Both the position numbers and the translations under genes were made by a program. A stretch of 52,521 nt of DNA, taken from contig CAKPGT010000007.1 of NCBI GenBank assembly GCA_934155185.1, positions 1 to 52,521 on the forward strand. The letters are read 5' to 3'. Shown in pieces: positions 17,705-26,883 of this stretch; the stretch's first letter is position 1, and each line of letters begins with the position of its first letter. Source of the DNA: an uncultured Bacilli bacterium. GTDB taxonomy: Bacteria; Bacillota_I; Bacilli_A; RF39; UBA660. The notes beneath the pieces were generated by a model. The model saw only the letters and a program-made list of their open reading frames with translations, was not told the DNA's origin and made no database searches.

Positions 17705-17763
17705 ACAAATGTTTTAAATTGATGACATAGCTCGTCAATTTTTCTTTACTTAAAAACATTTGT
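17705..17763 (+). terminator. Nested terminator after the lemA-linked gene
   Basis: An inner stem ATTGATG/CGTCAAT (17718-17724, 17733-17739, one G-T pair) followed by TTTTTCTTT is the likely terminator. It is enclosed by a perfect 11-base inverted repeat, ACAAATGTTTT (17705-17715) and AAAACATTTGT (17753-17763), whose right arm runs into the promoter region of the next gene. Confidence 0.65.
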
Positions 17764-17803
17764 ATGATATTATATACCTGTTTGATTAACGGGGAGGATT
17801 ATT

Positions 17804-20800
17804 ATGTACGAGGAAATAAGCGATAAAATAATAAATAATCTAGGTTATGATTCTTATAAAAAAGGTTGTAATTATAATAAAGACAATATAGAATATATAG
17901 GCTATAGAGATTTATATGGTGGTTCTAGGATTCATTATTTTGAAGTGAAGTCTGAAAATTCAAATAGTATTTATACTGCGTCTGCTATTATTGACGATAA
18001 TGAGATAATAAGGACGAGTTGTAGTTGCCCTAGATATTACCAGGTAGGGACATGTAAACATATTGCAGCTTCTTTAATTAACTACCAGAACATTTGGTTT
18101 ATTAAGCCTAAAGATAAATACGAAAAAACTAGTGATATATTAAATTTCTACACAAAAAATAATAACAATAATAGAGAAGAATTAAAGCTAGATATAGAGC
18201 TTGAAATAAGCGATAATGGTGTTTTGGTAAGACCTAAAATAGGCATTGATAAATTATACTTATTGTCAAATGAATCTAAGTTAAGTAACTTTAAAAATGC
18301 TTATGATAATAATGGAACTTTTTATTTAGGAGTTAAGTTTACTTATGATGGAAGCAAACATTACTTTAACAAAGAAGATGAAAAGATAATTAATTTTATA
18401 CTAGGTTACAAGGAAAATAATAGTTATAGTTACTATAATTATTATCAAACAAGAAATATTCTTAATTTAAATGATAGAGAAGCTTCCTATTTATTTGAAA
18501 TGTTAAAAAATAGAAGTTTTTCAGTCAAAGGATATGGAAAGGTAAATGGTATAATATATGATGTTCCATTTAAGTTTGACCTAAAAAAAGATGATAAAGA
18601 CTATGAGCTTAAAATAGACAATATTAAAAACTATTTGTTTTTAGAGGAAAATTGCAAGTACATTTTACATAATGGATTTCTTTATATAGTTCCACAACTT
18701 TATTCTAATCTATTAAAAAACATATTTGATAATGAGCTAGACGCTTTATATATTAAAAAAGATAATATTAGTTCATTCAAGAATGGTATTTTGAAAAGAA
18801 TAAAGAATAATACTAATATAGATGAAAGCATAACTGATATTGTAATTTCAAAAGAACTTAAAATATCTTTATATTTCGATATGCTAAAAGATAAAATAAA
18901 TTGTAAAATAAAGTTAGACTATGATGGCACTGTTTTAGATTATTTTGATAATGATGATACTGTATTAAGAGATGATGAAAAAGAAAATATATTAGTAAAA
19001 GAACTTAAGGATTATGGATTTAAATTTGATAAAAAAAAGATATATATTGATGATTTAGATAATTTAGTAGAATTTATAGATGAACATTTAACAAAACTAT
19101 CTGAAAAATATAAGGTTTATACTAGTAAGAAAATAAATGATGTAAGTATAATTAAAAAAAGTAAGATAGAATCTAATTTCTCTATTGGTAAAGACAATAT
19201 TATGTCATATAAGTTTAGTTTAGATAATGTAAGTAATAATGAGCTTGATAAAATTGTCTCAAGTATTAAGAATAGAAAAAGATATTACAAACTTAAAAAC
19301 GGAAATATTATTGATTTGAATAAGAATGAGGAATTAAAAGAGTTAAGTAGTGTAATGACAGACTTAGATATTTCATCTAGTGATATGCTATCAGGTAATG
19401 CTACAATACCTAAATATAGAGCATTTTATATAAATAGTTTAAAAGAAAATAAGTATAAAAATATTACTACTGATTATTCATTTGATAAATTTATAGATGG
19501 GTTTATAAAATTTAAAAACACTAAAATAACATTTGATAAGCATGATGAGAAAGTTTTACGTGATTATCAAAAAGATGGTGTAAAATGGCTTTATACATTA
19601 TATAAGTGTGATTTAGGTGGTATTTTAGCTGACGAAATGGGGCTAGGCAAAAGTCTTCAAACAATAGCATTTATAAAGCAAATTATAAAAGAAAAGAAAG
19701 ATGCTAAAATAATGATTGTATGCCCTACATCATTAGTTTATAACTGGAAAAAAGAATTTGATAAGTTTGCTAAAGATCTAAAATATGTAACTGTAAGTGA
19801 AACTAAAGAACAAAGGCTTAAAGTTATTAATGATTTTGATAAATATAATGTATTTATAACATCTTATGGATTAATTAGAAATGATAATGATGAGTATGAA
19901 AATAAGAACTTTGAATTGTGTGTTATAGATGAGGCACAGACAATTAAAAACTACCAAGCTGGCATGACAATGGAAGTTAAGAAGATAAATGCAAGAACTA
20001 AAATAGCTTTAACAGGCACCCCAATAGAAAACTCTATACTAGAATTATGGAGTATATTTGACTTTATAATGCCAGGATATTTAAATAGTATAAATAAATT
20101 TAAAGAAGCTTATGGTATAAAAGATTTTGATGATGCATCATTAGATAAAATTAAAAAGTTAAATTGCTTAATAAAACCTTTTATACTAAGAAGAAAGAAA
20201 AAGGACGTATCAAAAGAACTTCCAGACAAAGTTGAAAATAAAATATATTTAGATATGCCCGATATTCAAAAGGCACTATATGTAAAAGAGCTAAAACAGT
20301 GTCAAAAGGAGATGGATGAACTAATTAGGGAAGAAGGCTTTCAAAAAGCTAGATTCAAGATTTTACAATTGTTAACTAAATTAAGGCAAATTTGTGTAGA
20401 TCCAACAGTTCTTTATGAAAACTATAAATATGATTCTGTAAAAATAGAAAAATTAATAGAGATAATTAAAAACTATGTATCTGAAAATCATAAGATCTTA
20501 ATATTTAGTAGCTTTAAGAGAGTAATTGATAATGTTGAAAAAAAACTTAAGAAAGAAAAAATAAGTAATTATACTATAACAGGTGAAGTTTCAAGTAAGA
20601 AAAGAATGGAACTTGTGGAAAAGTTTAATACGGATGATACTAGTTGTTTTTTAATTACTTTAAAATCAGGTGGTACGGGTCTTAATCTAACAGCGGCTGA
20701 TATAGTAATACATATTGATATATGGTGGAATCCTCAGGTTGAGAATCAGGCAACTGATAGAGCTCATAGAATAGGACAAAAAAATAAAGTAACAGTAATT

Positions 20801-20962
20801 AAAATGATAACTAAGGGTACTATTGAGGAAAGAATAATAGAGCTTCAGGAAAAGAAAAGAAAATTAAGTGATAGCATAATTGAAGGAAAAGATGATGCAA
20901 CACTTGTTTCAAAACTAGAAAAAGAAGATATGATAAAGCTATTATCAAGCGATAAAGAATAA
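17804..20962 (+). CDS. SWIM zinc finger plus SNF2 helicase
   Basis: This 1052-residue ATP-dependent DNA translocase belongs to the bacterial SNF2 group; such proteins remodel protein-DNA complexes, though the precise role is unknown. A SWIM zinc finger lies near the N-terminus (Cys73, Cys75, Cys84, His86 in CSCPRYYQVGTCKH). Residues of about 100-560 are a poorly conserved, Lys/Asp-rich region. The SNF2 core follows: DEMGLGKS with Walker Lys616, the DEAQ box at 709-712, and LTGTPIENS. The second lobe has SGGTGLNLTAAD and QATDRAHRIGQ. The start follows GGGAGGA. It is monocistronic, with a strong terminator. Confidence 0.95.
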   Translation: MYEEISDKIINNLGYDSYKKGCNYNKDNIEYIGYRDLYGGSRIHYFEVKSENSNSIYTASAIIDDNEIIRTSCSCPRYYQVGTCKHIAASLINYQNIWFIKPKDKYEKTSDILNFYTKNNNNNREELKLDIELEISDNGVLVRPKIGIDKLYLLSNESKLSNFKNAYDNNGTFYLGVKFTYDGSKHYFNKEDEKIINFILGYKENNSYSYYNYYQTRNILNLNDREASYLFEMLKNRSFSVKGYGKVNGIIYDVPFKFDLKKDDKDYELKIDNIKNYLFLEENCKYILHNGFLYIVPQLYSNLLKNIFDNELDALYIKKDNISSFKNGILKRIKNNTNIDESITDIVISKELKISLYFDMLKDKINCKIKLDYDGTVLDYFDNDDTVLRDDEKENILVKELKDYGFKFDKKKIYIDDLDNLVEFIDEHLTKLSEKYKVYTSKKINDVSIIKKSKIESNFSIGKDNIMSYKFSLDNVSNNELDKIVSSIKNRKRYYKLKNGNIIDLNKNEELKELSSVMTDLDISSSDMLSGNATIPKYRAFYINSLKENKYKNITTDYSFDKFIDGFIKFKNTKITFDKHDEKVLRDYQKDGVKWLYTLYKCDLGGILADEMGLGKSLQTIAFIKQIIKEKKDAKIMIVCPTSLVYNWKKEFDKFAKDLKYVTVSETKEQRLKVINDFDKYNVFITSYGLIRNDNDEYENKNFELCVIDEAQTIKNYQAGMTMEVKKINARTKIALTGTPIENSILELWSIFDFIMPGYLNSINKFKEAYGIKDFDDASLDKIKKLNCLIKPFILRRKKKDVSKELPDKVENKIYLDMPDIQKALYVKELKQCQKEMDELIREEGFQKARFKILQLLTKLRQICVDPTVLYENYKYDSVKIEKLIEIIKNYVSENHKILIFSSFKRVIDNVEKKLKKEKISNYTITGEVSSKKRMELVEKFNTDDTSCFLITLKSGGTGLNLTAADIVIHIDIWWNPQVENQATDRAHRIGQKNKVTVIKMITKGTIEERIIELQEKKRKLSDSIIEGKDDATLVSKLEKEDMIKLLSSDKE

Positions 20963-20985
20963 GGTGGTTATTAATATAATAAGCT

Positions 20986-21012
20986 AACTAGGAAAAAATT
21001 TCCTAGTTTTTT
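20986..21012 (+). terminator. Terminator after the SNF2 gene
   Basis: AACTAGGAAA (20986-20995) pairs perfectly with TTTCCTAGTT (20999-21008) across a three-base loop, followed by TTTT. Confidence 0.9.
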
Positions 21013-21100
21013 AAATACTTACCCATAATTATACAAAATATGATGATTTAAGGTGCTATTATAGAGGCATTTTCATAAAGGAAAAGGAGACAGAAAAATT

Positions 21101-21969
21101 ATGAAAATAAACCTAAAAGAAGGAGAAGTGGTACCTGTAACATCAGATAGGATGTTTAAATCTATATTAATGGATACTTAGCAGATATATTAAGTAATAT
21201 ATTAGATATAGATAAGAATTATATATTAGATAATTTAGCATTTAAGAATACAAAAGCAAGGAATACTAGGTGTATCAGAAAAAAGAAAGGTAACGGATTT
21301 AATAGTAGATATAAATAAACTAACTATTAATCTAGAGATGAATGCAAGTTATAGTAAGGCATCTGTTAGAAAAAACAATGCATACCTAAGTAGAATTATG
21401 GTAGGTGCTATAGAAAGTGGTAAAGACTATGATAATTTAGATATAGTCGTGGTTCAAATAAACTTTGATAAAGTATGGAAGTTTGAAGATGAATTAATAA
21501 CTATATTTGAAATGAGAAATAAAAGTACCTATAGAAAAAGAAGCAGTTATATAGATAGCAATGACCCAGTAATATACCATGTAAATCTTTCAAAAGCATA
21601 TAAAATGTATTATAAGATAGAAAGTTAAATACATTTATAAAGAAGTTAGCGCTTATGATTGCAAATAATAAGGAAGATTTAAATAAGATATCAAAAGGAG
21701 ATAAGGTAATGGAAGGTGCTAAAAATAAGATAACAACATTATCAATGGATGATTATATAAAGGGATATTATATAAAAGAAGAGCAAGATGAATGGATGAG
21801 AAATGTTGATATAGCTGATGCTAGGGAAACTGGCCTTAAGGAAGGACTTGAAAAGGGAATAAATCAAAATAAAATAGAAACTGCTAAGAAAATGAAAGAG
21901 GAAAATATACCGTTAGATACAATAATAAAAATAACTGATTTAACTAAAGAAGAAATAGAGAAACTATAG
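21101..21969 (+). pseudogene. Decayed PD-(D/E)XK transposase-family (Rpn-like) gene
   Basis: Pieces in different frames together make a protein of the PD-(D/E)XK nuclease family transposase group (recombination-promoting nuclease-like). The start ATG 21101 has a good SD (AAAAGGAGA) and opens MKINLKEGEVVPVTSDRMF, typical of the family, but hits TAG at 21179. The frame then shifts (LADILSNILDIDKNYILDN). A small internal deletion or shift near 21255-21262 follows, then an intact middle (GILGVSEKRKVTDLIVDINK through 21628). The last frame (to 21969) holds the usual tail with DDYIKGYYIKEE and a helical GLKEGLEKGINQNK repeat. At least three lesions are present. Confidence 0.75.
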
Positions 21970-21988
21970 TTTATTACTACAGTTTTTC
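21961..21988 (+). terminator. Terminator of the decayed gene
   Basis: AAACTATAG (21961-21969) pairs with CTACAGTTT (21977-21985) with one mismatch, followed by T residues. It contains the stop codon. Confidence 0.6.
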
Positions 21989-22004
21989 TTTTATTAATTA
22001 TGCA

Positions 22005-22020
22005 TAATTGTGCACAATTA
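22005..22020. promoter_or_regulatory. 16-bp perfect palindrome, candidate operator
   Basis: TAATTGTGCACAATTA is a perfect dyad with no loop, 13 bases upstream of the -35 of the SDR operon. Its position suits an activator or regulator site. I cannot match it to a named regulator. Confidence 0.5.
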
Positions 22021-22033
22021 ATAACACCGTTAA

Positions 22034-22062
22034 TTTACATAATAAAACATACATGGTAAAAT
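22034..22062 (+). promoter_or_regulatory. SDR operon promoter
   Basis: TTTACA (22034-22039), a 17-base spacer, TAAAAT (22057-22062), then the SD AAAGAGGT before the ATG at 22085. Confidence 0.65.
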
Positions 22063-22084
22063 AGTTAAAAGAAAAGAGGTAATT

Positions 22085-22825
22085 ATGAGAAAAACAGTGC
22101 TAATTACAGGAGGCTCTAGAGGAATTGGAAGAGCTACAGCAATAGAGTTTGCTAAAAATAATTATAATATTGTGATAAATTATTTATCAAACGATTTAGA
22201 AGCTAGTAAATTAAAAAGACATTTAATTGATAATTATGATATAGAAGTTATGCTTTGTAAGTGTGATGTATCAAATGAAAATGAAGTAAAAAACATGATT
22301 AATAGCATAATAGGTACCTATAAAAAAATAGATGTTTTGGTAAATAATGCTGGAATTGCAATTGATACTACATTTGATGAAAAAAATATAAAGGACTTTA
22401 AAAAAATATTAGATGTTAACCTAATTGGACCATTTATTGTTTCAAGAGAAGTTTCAAAATATATGCTAGAAGAAAAAAATGGCACTATTATAAATGTATC
22501 TTCTACCAATGGATTAGAAACTTATTATGAGTATAGCCTAGATTATGATGCATCTAAGGCTGGTTTAATATCACTTACTCATAATTTATCCAACTATCTT
22601 GCACCATATATTAGAGTTAATGCAGTTGCACCTGGATGGGTAAACACAGAAATGAATAAGGAATTAGATAGTTGCTATATAAAAGAAGAATGTGATAAGA
22701 TTTACTTAAAAAGATTTGCAGAACCTAAAGAAATAGCTAAAGCAATATATTTTTTATCAAGTGATGAAGCAAGTTACATAAATAATGAAGTATTAAGAGT
22801 TGACGGTGGTTGTAGTCACAGTTAG
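22085..22825 (+). CDS. Short-chain dehydrogenase/reductase, FabG-like
   Basis: This NAD(P)-dependent oxidoreductase of the classical SDR family has 246 residues. It shows the Rossmann TGGSRGIG motif (residues 8-15), NNAG (87-90), Asn112, and the catalytic Ser139 or Ser140, Tyr154 and Lys158 (YDASK). VAPGWVNTEM and the C-terminal VDGG are typical. It resembles 3-oxoacyl-ACP reductase, but no fatty-acid genes are adjacent, so the substrate is open. It is followed after 14 bases by a YbaK-type gene and then a PLP enzyme, likely one transcript under the palindrome-flanked promoter. Confidence 0.92.
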   Translation: MRKTVLITGGSRGIGRATAIEFAKNNYNIVINYLSNDLEASKLKRHLIDNYDIEVMLCKCDVSNENEVKNMINSIIGTYKKIDVLVNNAGIAIDTTFDEKNIKDFKKILDVNLIGPFIVSREVSKYMLEEKNGTIINVSSTNGLETYYEYSLDYDASKAGLISLTHNLSNYLAPYIRVNAVAPGWVNTEMNKELDSCYIKEECDKIYLKRFAEPKEIAKAIYFLSSDEASYINNEVLRVDGGCSHS

Positions 22826-22839
22826 TATGGAGGTAGTAT

Positions 22840-23322
22840 ATGTCAATTAATAGAGTTAGAGAATACTTAAAAAAATATGATTTAGATAAAGAAATAAAAG
22901 AATTTAATGTTTCATCTGCAACTGTATATGAAGCTTCTTTAGCAATCGGTTGCAAAGAAAAGGACATAGCAAAAACATTATCATTTTTAGTAGAAGATAA
23001 TCCTATATTAATTGTTGTAAGAGGAGATGCAAAAATAGATAACAGTAAATACAAAAAGGAATTTCATAAGAAAGCTAAAATGATTCCATCTGATATGCTA
23101 GAAGAAATAATAGGTCATAAAGCTGGCGGTGTATGCCCATTTGGAGTTAAAGAAAACGTTAAAATATACTTAGATGAATCTCTTAAAACACTTAAGTATT
23201 TTTATCCTGCATGTGGTAGTTCAAATAGTGCAATTAAAATGGATGTAGATACCATAGAAAAAATAGTTAATTATGTAAAATGGATTGATGTATGTAAGAT
23301 TATGGAGGAAGAAAATGTATAA
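22840..23322 (+). CDS. YbaK/EbsC-family aminoacyl-tRNA deacylase
   Basis: Proteins of this family hydrolyse misacylated tRNA, such as Cys-tRNA(Pro) or Ala-tRNA(Pro), in trans. The 160-residue protein shows the expected pattern: IAKTLSFLVEDNPILIVVRG with the conserved Lys, GHKAGGVCPFGV, and a final YYPACGSSNSAI-like segment (here FYPACGSSNSAIKM). The start ATG follows GGAGGT. Its end overlaps the start of the next gene by eight bases, so the two are translationally coupled. Which tRNA it proofreads cannot be told. Confidence 0.9.
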   Translation: MSINRVREYLKKYDLDKEIKEFNVSSATVYEASLAIGCKEKDIAKTLSFLVEDNPILIVVRGDAKIDNSKYKKEFHKKAKMIPSDMLEEIIGHKAGGVCPFGVKENVKIYLDESLKTLKYFYPACGSSNSAIKMDVDTIEKIVNYVKWIDVCKIMEEENV

Positions 23323-24580
23323 TGAATTTGGTATAACTAGTGAGGCCTTAAAACTTGTTAATAAAGCGGAAGAAAGTGTAAAAAGCGAGTATGATAAGAT
23401 AGATAAGGCATGCGAATTAAATAGTCTTAAAGTATTAAATGCCTTTAAAAATAATAATATATCAGAAGTACATTTTACAAGTACTACGGGCTATGGCTAT
23501 GATGATATTGGAAGAAGTGCTATAGAAAACGTTTTTAAAGAAGTATTAGGGGCCCAGGATGCTATTGTAAGAAATCAATTTGTATCCGGTTCTCATGCCC
23601 TTTGCGTAGCATTATTTGCATACTTAAGACCTAATGATTTAATGCTTAGCATATCAGGAACACCATATGATACCCTTCATGAAGTAATTGGGATAAAAGA
23701 AAATGAAAGCTCTTTAAAAGCATTTGGTGTTAGATATCATGAAATAGATTTAAAAGATAATGATTTTGATTATGAAAAAATAGAAGAGTATATAAAAAAT
23801 AACAAGGTTAAGTTAATTGAAATACAAAGGAGTAAGGGTTATTCGGTCAGAAAAAGTATAACTATTGATAAGATTGAAAAAGTAGTTAACTTAATAAAAA
23901 AAACAGATGATAAAATAATAATTATGATTGATAATTGTTACTGTGAATTTGTAGAAGATAAAACACCTCTTGAAGTGGGTGCCGATGTTATGGTTGGCTC
24001 TTTGATTAAAAATTTAGGTGGAGGTTTAGCGCCTAATGGAGCTTATATAGCTGGAAGAAAAAAACTAGTTGATTTAGCTGGAGAAAGATTAACTCTTCCA
24101 GGCGAGGGAAGAGAAGTAGGCCCTACTCTTGGAATTAATAAAATGATTCTTCAAGGACTTTTTATGGCACCAAGTGTTGTTGCATCATCACTTAAAATAG
24201 CTGTACTAACAAGTAAAGTTATGGAAGAGTTAGGATACACTGTAGAGCCTAGATATGATGAAAAAAGAGCTGATATTGTTCAAAATATTATATTTGGAAA
24301 TGAAGAAGACTTAGTAAATTATTGCGTGGGTATTCAAAGCTCATCACCAGTAGATTCACTATCAAAACCAGTTCCGTGGGATATGCCTGGATATGATGAT
24401 AAGGTAGTAATGGCTGCTGGAACATTTACACAAGGTTCATCAATAGAATTATCATGTGATGGTCCAATAAGAAAGCCTTATATAGCATATCAACAAGGTG
24501 GATTAACTTATCAGCATGGCAAGATAGCTATTGAAAAGACAGTTAGTATTTTACTTAAAAAGGCAAATATTACTATTTGA
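23315..24580 (+). CDS. PLP-dependent enzyme, aluminium-resistance/Met gamma-lyase-like family
   Basis: This is a fold-type I PLP enzyme of the family often annotated as aluminium resistance protein or methionine gamma-lyase-like. The start is ATG 23315 (421 residues) behind TGGAGGAAG, overlapping the ybaK stop by eight bases; an ATG 30 bases upstream lacks an SD. Motifs: FTSTTGYGYDDIGR near the N-terminus, RNQFVSGSHAL, IMIDNCYCEF, and the PLP lysine Lys232 in GSLIKNLGGG. The tail YQQGGLTYQHGK is family-specific. The true reaction is not established. No terminator separates it from the following gene. Confidence 0.92.
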   Translation: MYNEFGITSEALKLVNKAEESVKSEYDKIDKACELNSLKVLNAFKNNNISEVHFTSTTGYGYDDIGRSAIENVFKEVLGAQDAIVRNQFVSGSHALCVALFAYLRPNDLMLSISGTPYDTLHEVIGIKENESSLKAFGVRYHEIDLKDNDFDYEKIEEYIKNNKVKLIEIQRSKGYSVRKSITIDKIEKVVNLIKKTDDKIIIMIDNCYCEFVEDKTPLEVGADVMVGSLIKNLGGGLAPNGAYIAGRKKLVDLAGERLTLPGEGREVGPTLGINKMILQGLFMAPSVVASSLKIAVLTSKVMEELGYTVEPRYDEKRADIVQNIIFGNEEDLVNYCVGIQSSSPVDSLSKPVPWDMPGYDDKVVMAAGTFTQGSSIELSCDGPIRKPYIAYQQGGLTYQHGKIAIEKTVSILLKKANITI

Positions 24581-24583
24581 TAG

Positions 24584-24612
24584 TTTATAAATTATTTGAA
24601 AAATGTTATACT
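24584..24612 (+). promoter_or_regulatory. Promoter of the polysaccharide deacetylase gene
   Basis: TTTATA (24584-24589), a 17-base spacer, TATACT (24607-24612), then AGGGTG and a TTG start. Confidence 0.5.
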
Positions 24613-24636
24613 AAATACATAAGTAGGGTGATAAAA

Positions 24637-26052
24637 TTGAAAAATAAAGGTTTAATAATTATAATAATATCATCTATATTAGTTATAGGTATTCTCATAT
24701 ATTCTTTTTTCTTTAGAAATGCTATATACTTTAATAATTTTATAAGTGAAGAAAGGCTAGAAGTATATGGAAAATATGTGGATAAGAAAATAGATGTCTG
24801 CTATGGTAATAAAATGATTTGTAAGAAAATTAAATATGATAAAAAAGGAAATGTCGATAGTAAAAAAGTCGGTGTCTACGTAATTACTTATAGTGCAAAG
24901 TATGGTAAAAAGGTAGCAACAAAAATGAAAAAAATTAAGGTTGTTGACACAAAACCACCAGAGCTTGTAATTGATGGTAGCTTTAATAATGTTTGCCCAA
25001 ATGGTAAGGCTTTAGGCGTAACATATAAGGCAACTGATAATTATGATGGCGATATAACAAGTAATATTAAGTATTCAATTAAAAATGATAAAATTATATA
25101 TAAAGTAAGTGATTCATCTGGTAATACTACAACAAAAGAGTTTGATGTTGTAATAAATGATAATGAAAAGCCATCTATAGTTTTAAATGATGATTCAACA
25201 GTTTACCTAGGAGTAGGTAATCAATATGATGAACCTGGATATGCTGCAGTTGATAATTGTGATGGAGATATCACTAAAAATGTTAAAGTAGAAGGAAACG
25301 TAGATGTTAATAAGGAAGGAAGCTATACCTTAACTTACTTTGTTAGTGATTCATTTAAAAACGAGACAAGTGTAAAAAGAACAATTAAAGTATTTAATAG
25401 AAATAATTATACGCCAGGAGTTGTTACAGAAAAAACCATATACTTAACATTTGATGACGGTCCAGGTGTTTACACAGCAAAGCTTTTAGATATATTAAAG
25501 AAATATAATGCAAAAGTAACGTTTTTTGTAACTGGATATGACAGTAAACACGCCGACTTAATTAAAAGAGAGTATGATGAGGGACATACTGTTGGACTTC
25601 ATAGTTTTTCACATAACTATGCAAAGATATATGTAAGTGAAGAAGCTTATATGGAAGATTTATTAGCTATTAATGATAGGGTAAAAAGTTATACAGGAGT
25701 GGATGCAAAAATAATTAGATTTCCAGGTGGAAGTTCTAATACTGTTAGTAGACGTTATAGAAATGGAATAATGAGCATTTTAACTAAAAAAGTAGAAGAG
25801 ATAGGCTTTAGGTATTTTGATTGGGATATTTCATCTGGTGATGCTGGGAATACAAAAGACACTAATCAAATATATATGAATGTAATATCTGCTATAAGGC
25901 CTGATAAATCTAATGTGGTTTTAATGCATGATATTAAATCTTATTCTGTAGATGCAGTTGAAAGAATAATTGAATATGGACTTTCAAATGGTTATACTTT
26001 CGCACCACTTACAATGGAAAGCCCGGTTGTTCATCAAAAAGTTAATAATTAA
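24637..26052 (+). CDS. Membrane-anchored polysaccharide deacetylase with Ig-like repeats
   Basis: This extracellular enzyme probably removes N-acetyl groups from peptidoglycan or another cell-surface glycan. The start chosen is TTG 24637 (471 residues), six bases after AGGGTG; an upstream in-frame TTG at 24577 precedes the promoter -10. Residues 6-26 are a signal anchor. Three DUF5011-type Ig-like repeats follow (about 40-260), each ending in a GxYxxTY or equivalent strand. The NodB domain starts at about 265: TFDDGP with Asp273/Asp274, metal ligands His322 and His326 in HSFSH, RFPGGSS, and a final VVLMHD. All catalytic motifs are present. Confidence 0.93.
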   Translation: MKNKGLIIIIISSILVIGILIYSFFFRNAIYFNNFISEERLEVYGKYVDKKIDVCYGNKMICKKIKYDKKGNVDSKKVGVYVITYSAKYGKKVATKMKKIKVVDTKPPELVIDGSFNNVCPNGKALGVTYKATDNYDGDITSNIKYSIKNDKIIYKVSDSSGNTTTKEFDVVINDNEKPSIVLNDDSTVYLGVGNQYDEPGYAAVDNCDGDITKNVKVEGNVDVNKEGSYTLTYFVSDSFKNETSVKRTIKVFNRNNYTPGVVTEKTIYLTFDDGPGVYTAKLLDILKKYNAKVTFFVTGYDSKHADLIKREYDEGHTVGLHSFSHNYAKIYVSEEAYMEDLLAINDRVKSYTGVDAKIIRFPGGSSNTVSRRYRNGIMSILTKKVEEIGFRYFDWDISSGDAGNTKDTNQIYMNVISAIRPDKSNVVLMHDIKSYSVDAVERIIEYGLSNGYTFAPLTMESPVVHQKVNN

Positions 26053-26161
26053 AGTGTAAAGTAAAAAAAATTTTAACTTAAAAAATCGTATATTTTAAAG
26101 GAATATGGGTATTTATATAAAAGGGAGACACAAAATTATATGTCAACCTTTTATTTTATTA

Positions 26162-26190
26162 TTGACTAATGCTAATAAAAAATGTATTAT
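26162..26190 (+). promoter_or_regulatory. Promoter of the first TasA-like gene
   Basis: TTGACT (26162-26167), a 17-base spacer, TATTAT (26185-26190), then a 33-base leader with GAGGAGAAG. It is near consensus and fits strong expression. Confidence 0.65.
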
Positions 26191-26229
26191 AGTTTATAGA
26201 AAATAGAAGAGAGGAGAAGAAGTAAAAGA

Positions 26230-26790
26230 ATGAAAAAGCAAAACATTGCGATAATAGCTGTAATAGCTTTAGTATTAGCTGTATCTGTTGGTTATGCGTT
26301 ATTTAGTCAATCATTAACAATTTCTGGTACTGCAAAGGCAAGTGGAAATTTTGATGTTCAATTTACTACAATCGGAGATATCACGAGTGATGGTTATATT
26401 GATACTAATGCTGTTGCAGGAGAAGCAGATACAGCTGCAAAAGCTAGAATTGCTAAAATTGAAGATAATGGTCATAAGTTAACAATTTCTGTTGACAGAT
26501 TAACTTATCCAGGAGCTTACGTTACAATTCCAGTTACAGTGCAAAACAAAGGTTCAATCCCAGTTAAGCTAAAAAATATTACTCAAACTGGATTAACTGC
26601 TGAAAACCGTGCTATTAAGGTAACTTATGATGGCCCAGCTGCAAGTGACACTTTAATTAATAAAGATGATACTCAAAGCATGACTATAAAAGTTGAGTGG
26701 GATAATTCTATAAATGGTACTGATAATTCACTTGATGAAACTGTAGAATTTAGTATTAAATTAGATTACGAACAAGTAACTGCACAATAG
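26230..26790 (+). CDS. TasA/camelysin-like secreted fibre protein 1
   Basis: It resembles TasA/CalY (M73) proteins, which are exported by SipW-type signal peptidase and form biofilm fibres or surface coats. The 186-residue protein has a SipW-type signal peptide (MKKQNIAIIAVIALVLAVSV then GYALFSQ, the expected cleavage zone). A beta-sandwich follows, with LTISGTAKASGNFDVQF, RLTYPGAYVTIPVTVQNKG and FSIKLDYEQ. Its codons are noticeably less AT-biased than its neighbours, fitting high expression. A strong terminator separates it from the related genes downstream, so it can be made in excess as the main subunit. The fibre role is inferred from family and context. Confidence 0.82.
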   Translation: MKKQNIAIIAVIALVLAVSVGYALFSQSLTISGTAKASGNFDVQFTTIGDITSDGYIDTNAVAGEADTAAKARIAKIEDNGHKLTISVDRLTYPGAYVTIPVTVQNKGSIPVKLKNITQTGLTAENRAIKVTYDGPAASDTLINKDDTQSMTIKVEWDNSINGTDNSLDETVEFSIKLDYEQVTAQ

Positions 26791-26803
26791 TAATTTATAA
26801 AAA

Positions 26804-26841
26804 TAAAAAAAGTGACTGCTATATAGTAGCTACTTTTTTTA
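26804..26841 (+). terminator. Strong terminator after fibre protein 1
   Basis: A long stem starts at AAAAAAAGT and closes with ACTTTTTTT, around an inner CTGCT/AGTAG helix with G-T pairs and one mismatch. It ends in a T run. Confidence 0.8.
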
Positions 26842-26883
26842 TTTTATGGTATTATGTATATATACTATATGGAGATGCATATC

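Noticed and set aside
22085..22825. Naming the SDR gene fabG
   Set aside because: Motifs fit FabG, but no fatty-acid synthesis genes are near and many SDRs share them; the gene symbol was left empty.
23285..23314. Upstream ATG extension of the PLP enzyme
   Set aside because: It would overlap ybaK by 38 bases and has no SD, whereas ATG 23315 follows TGGAGGAAG at a good distance.
26141..26170. Nine-codon ORF upstream of the first TasA-like gene
   Set aside because: It ends inside the -35 of that gene's promoter and its SD spacing is too long; probably chance.
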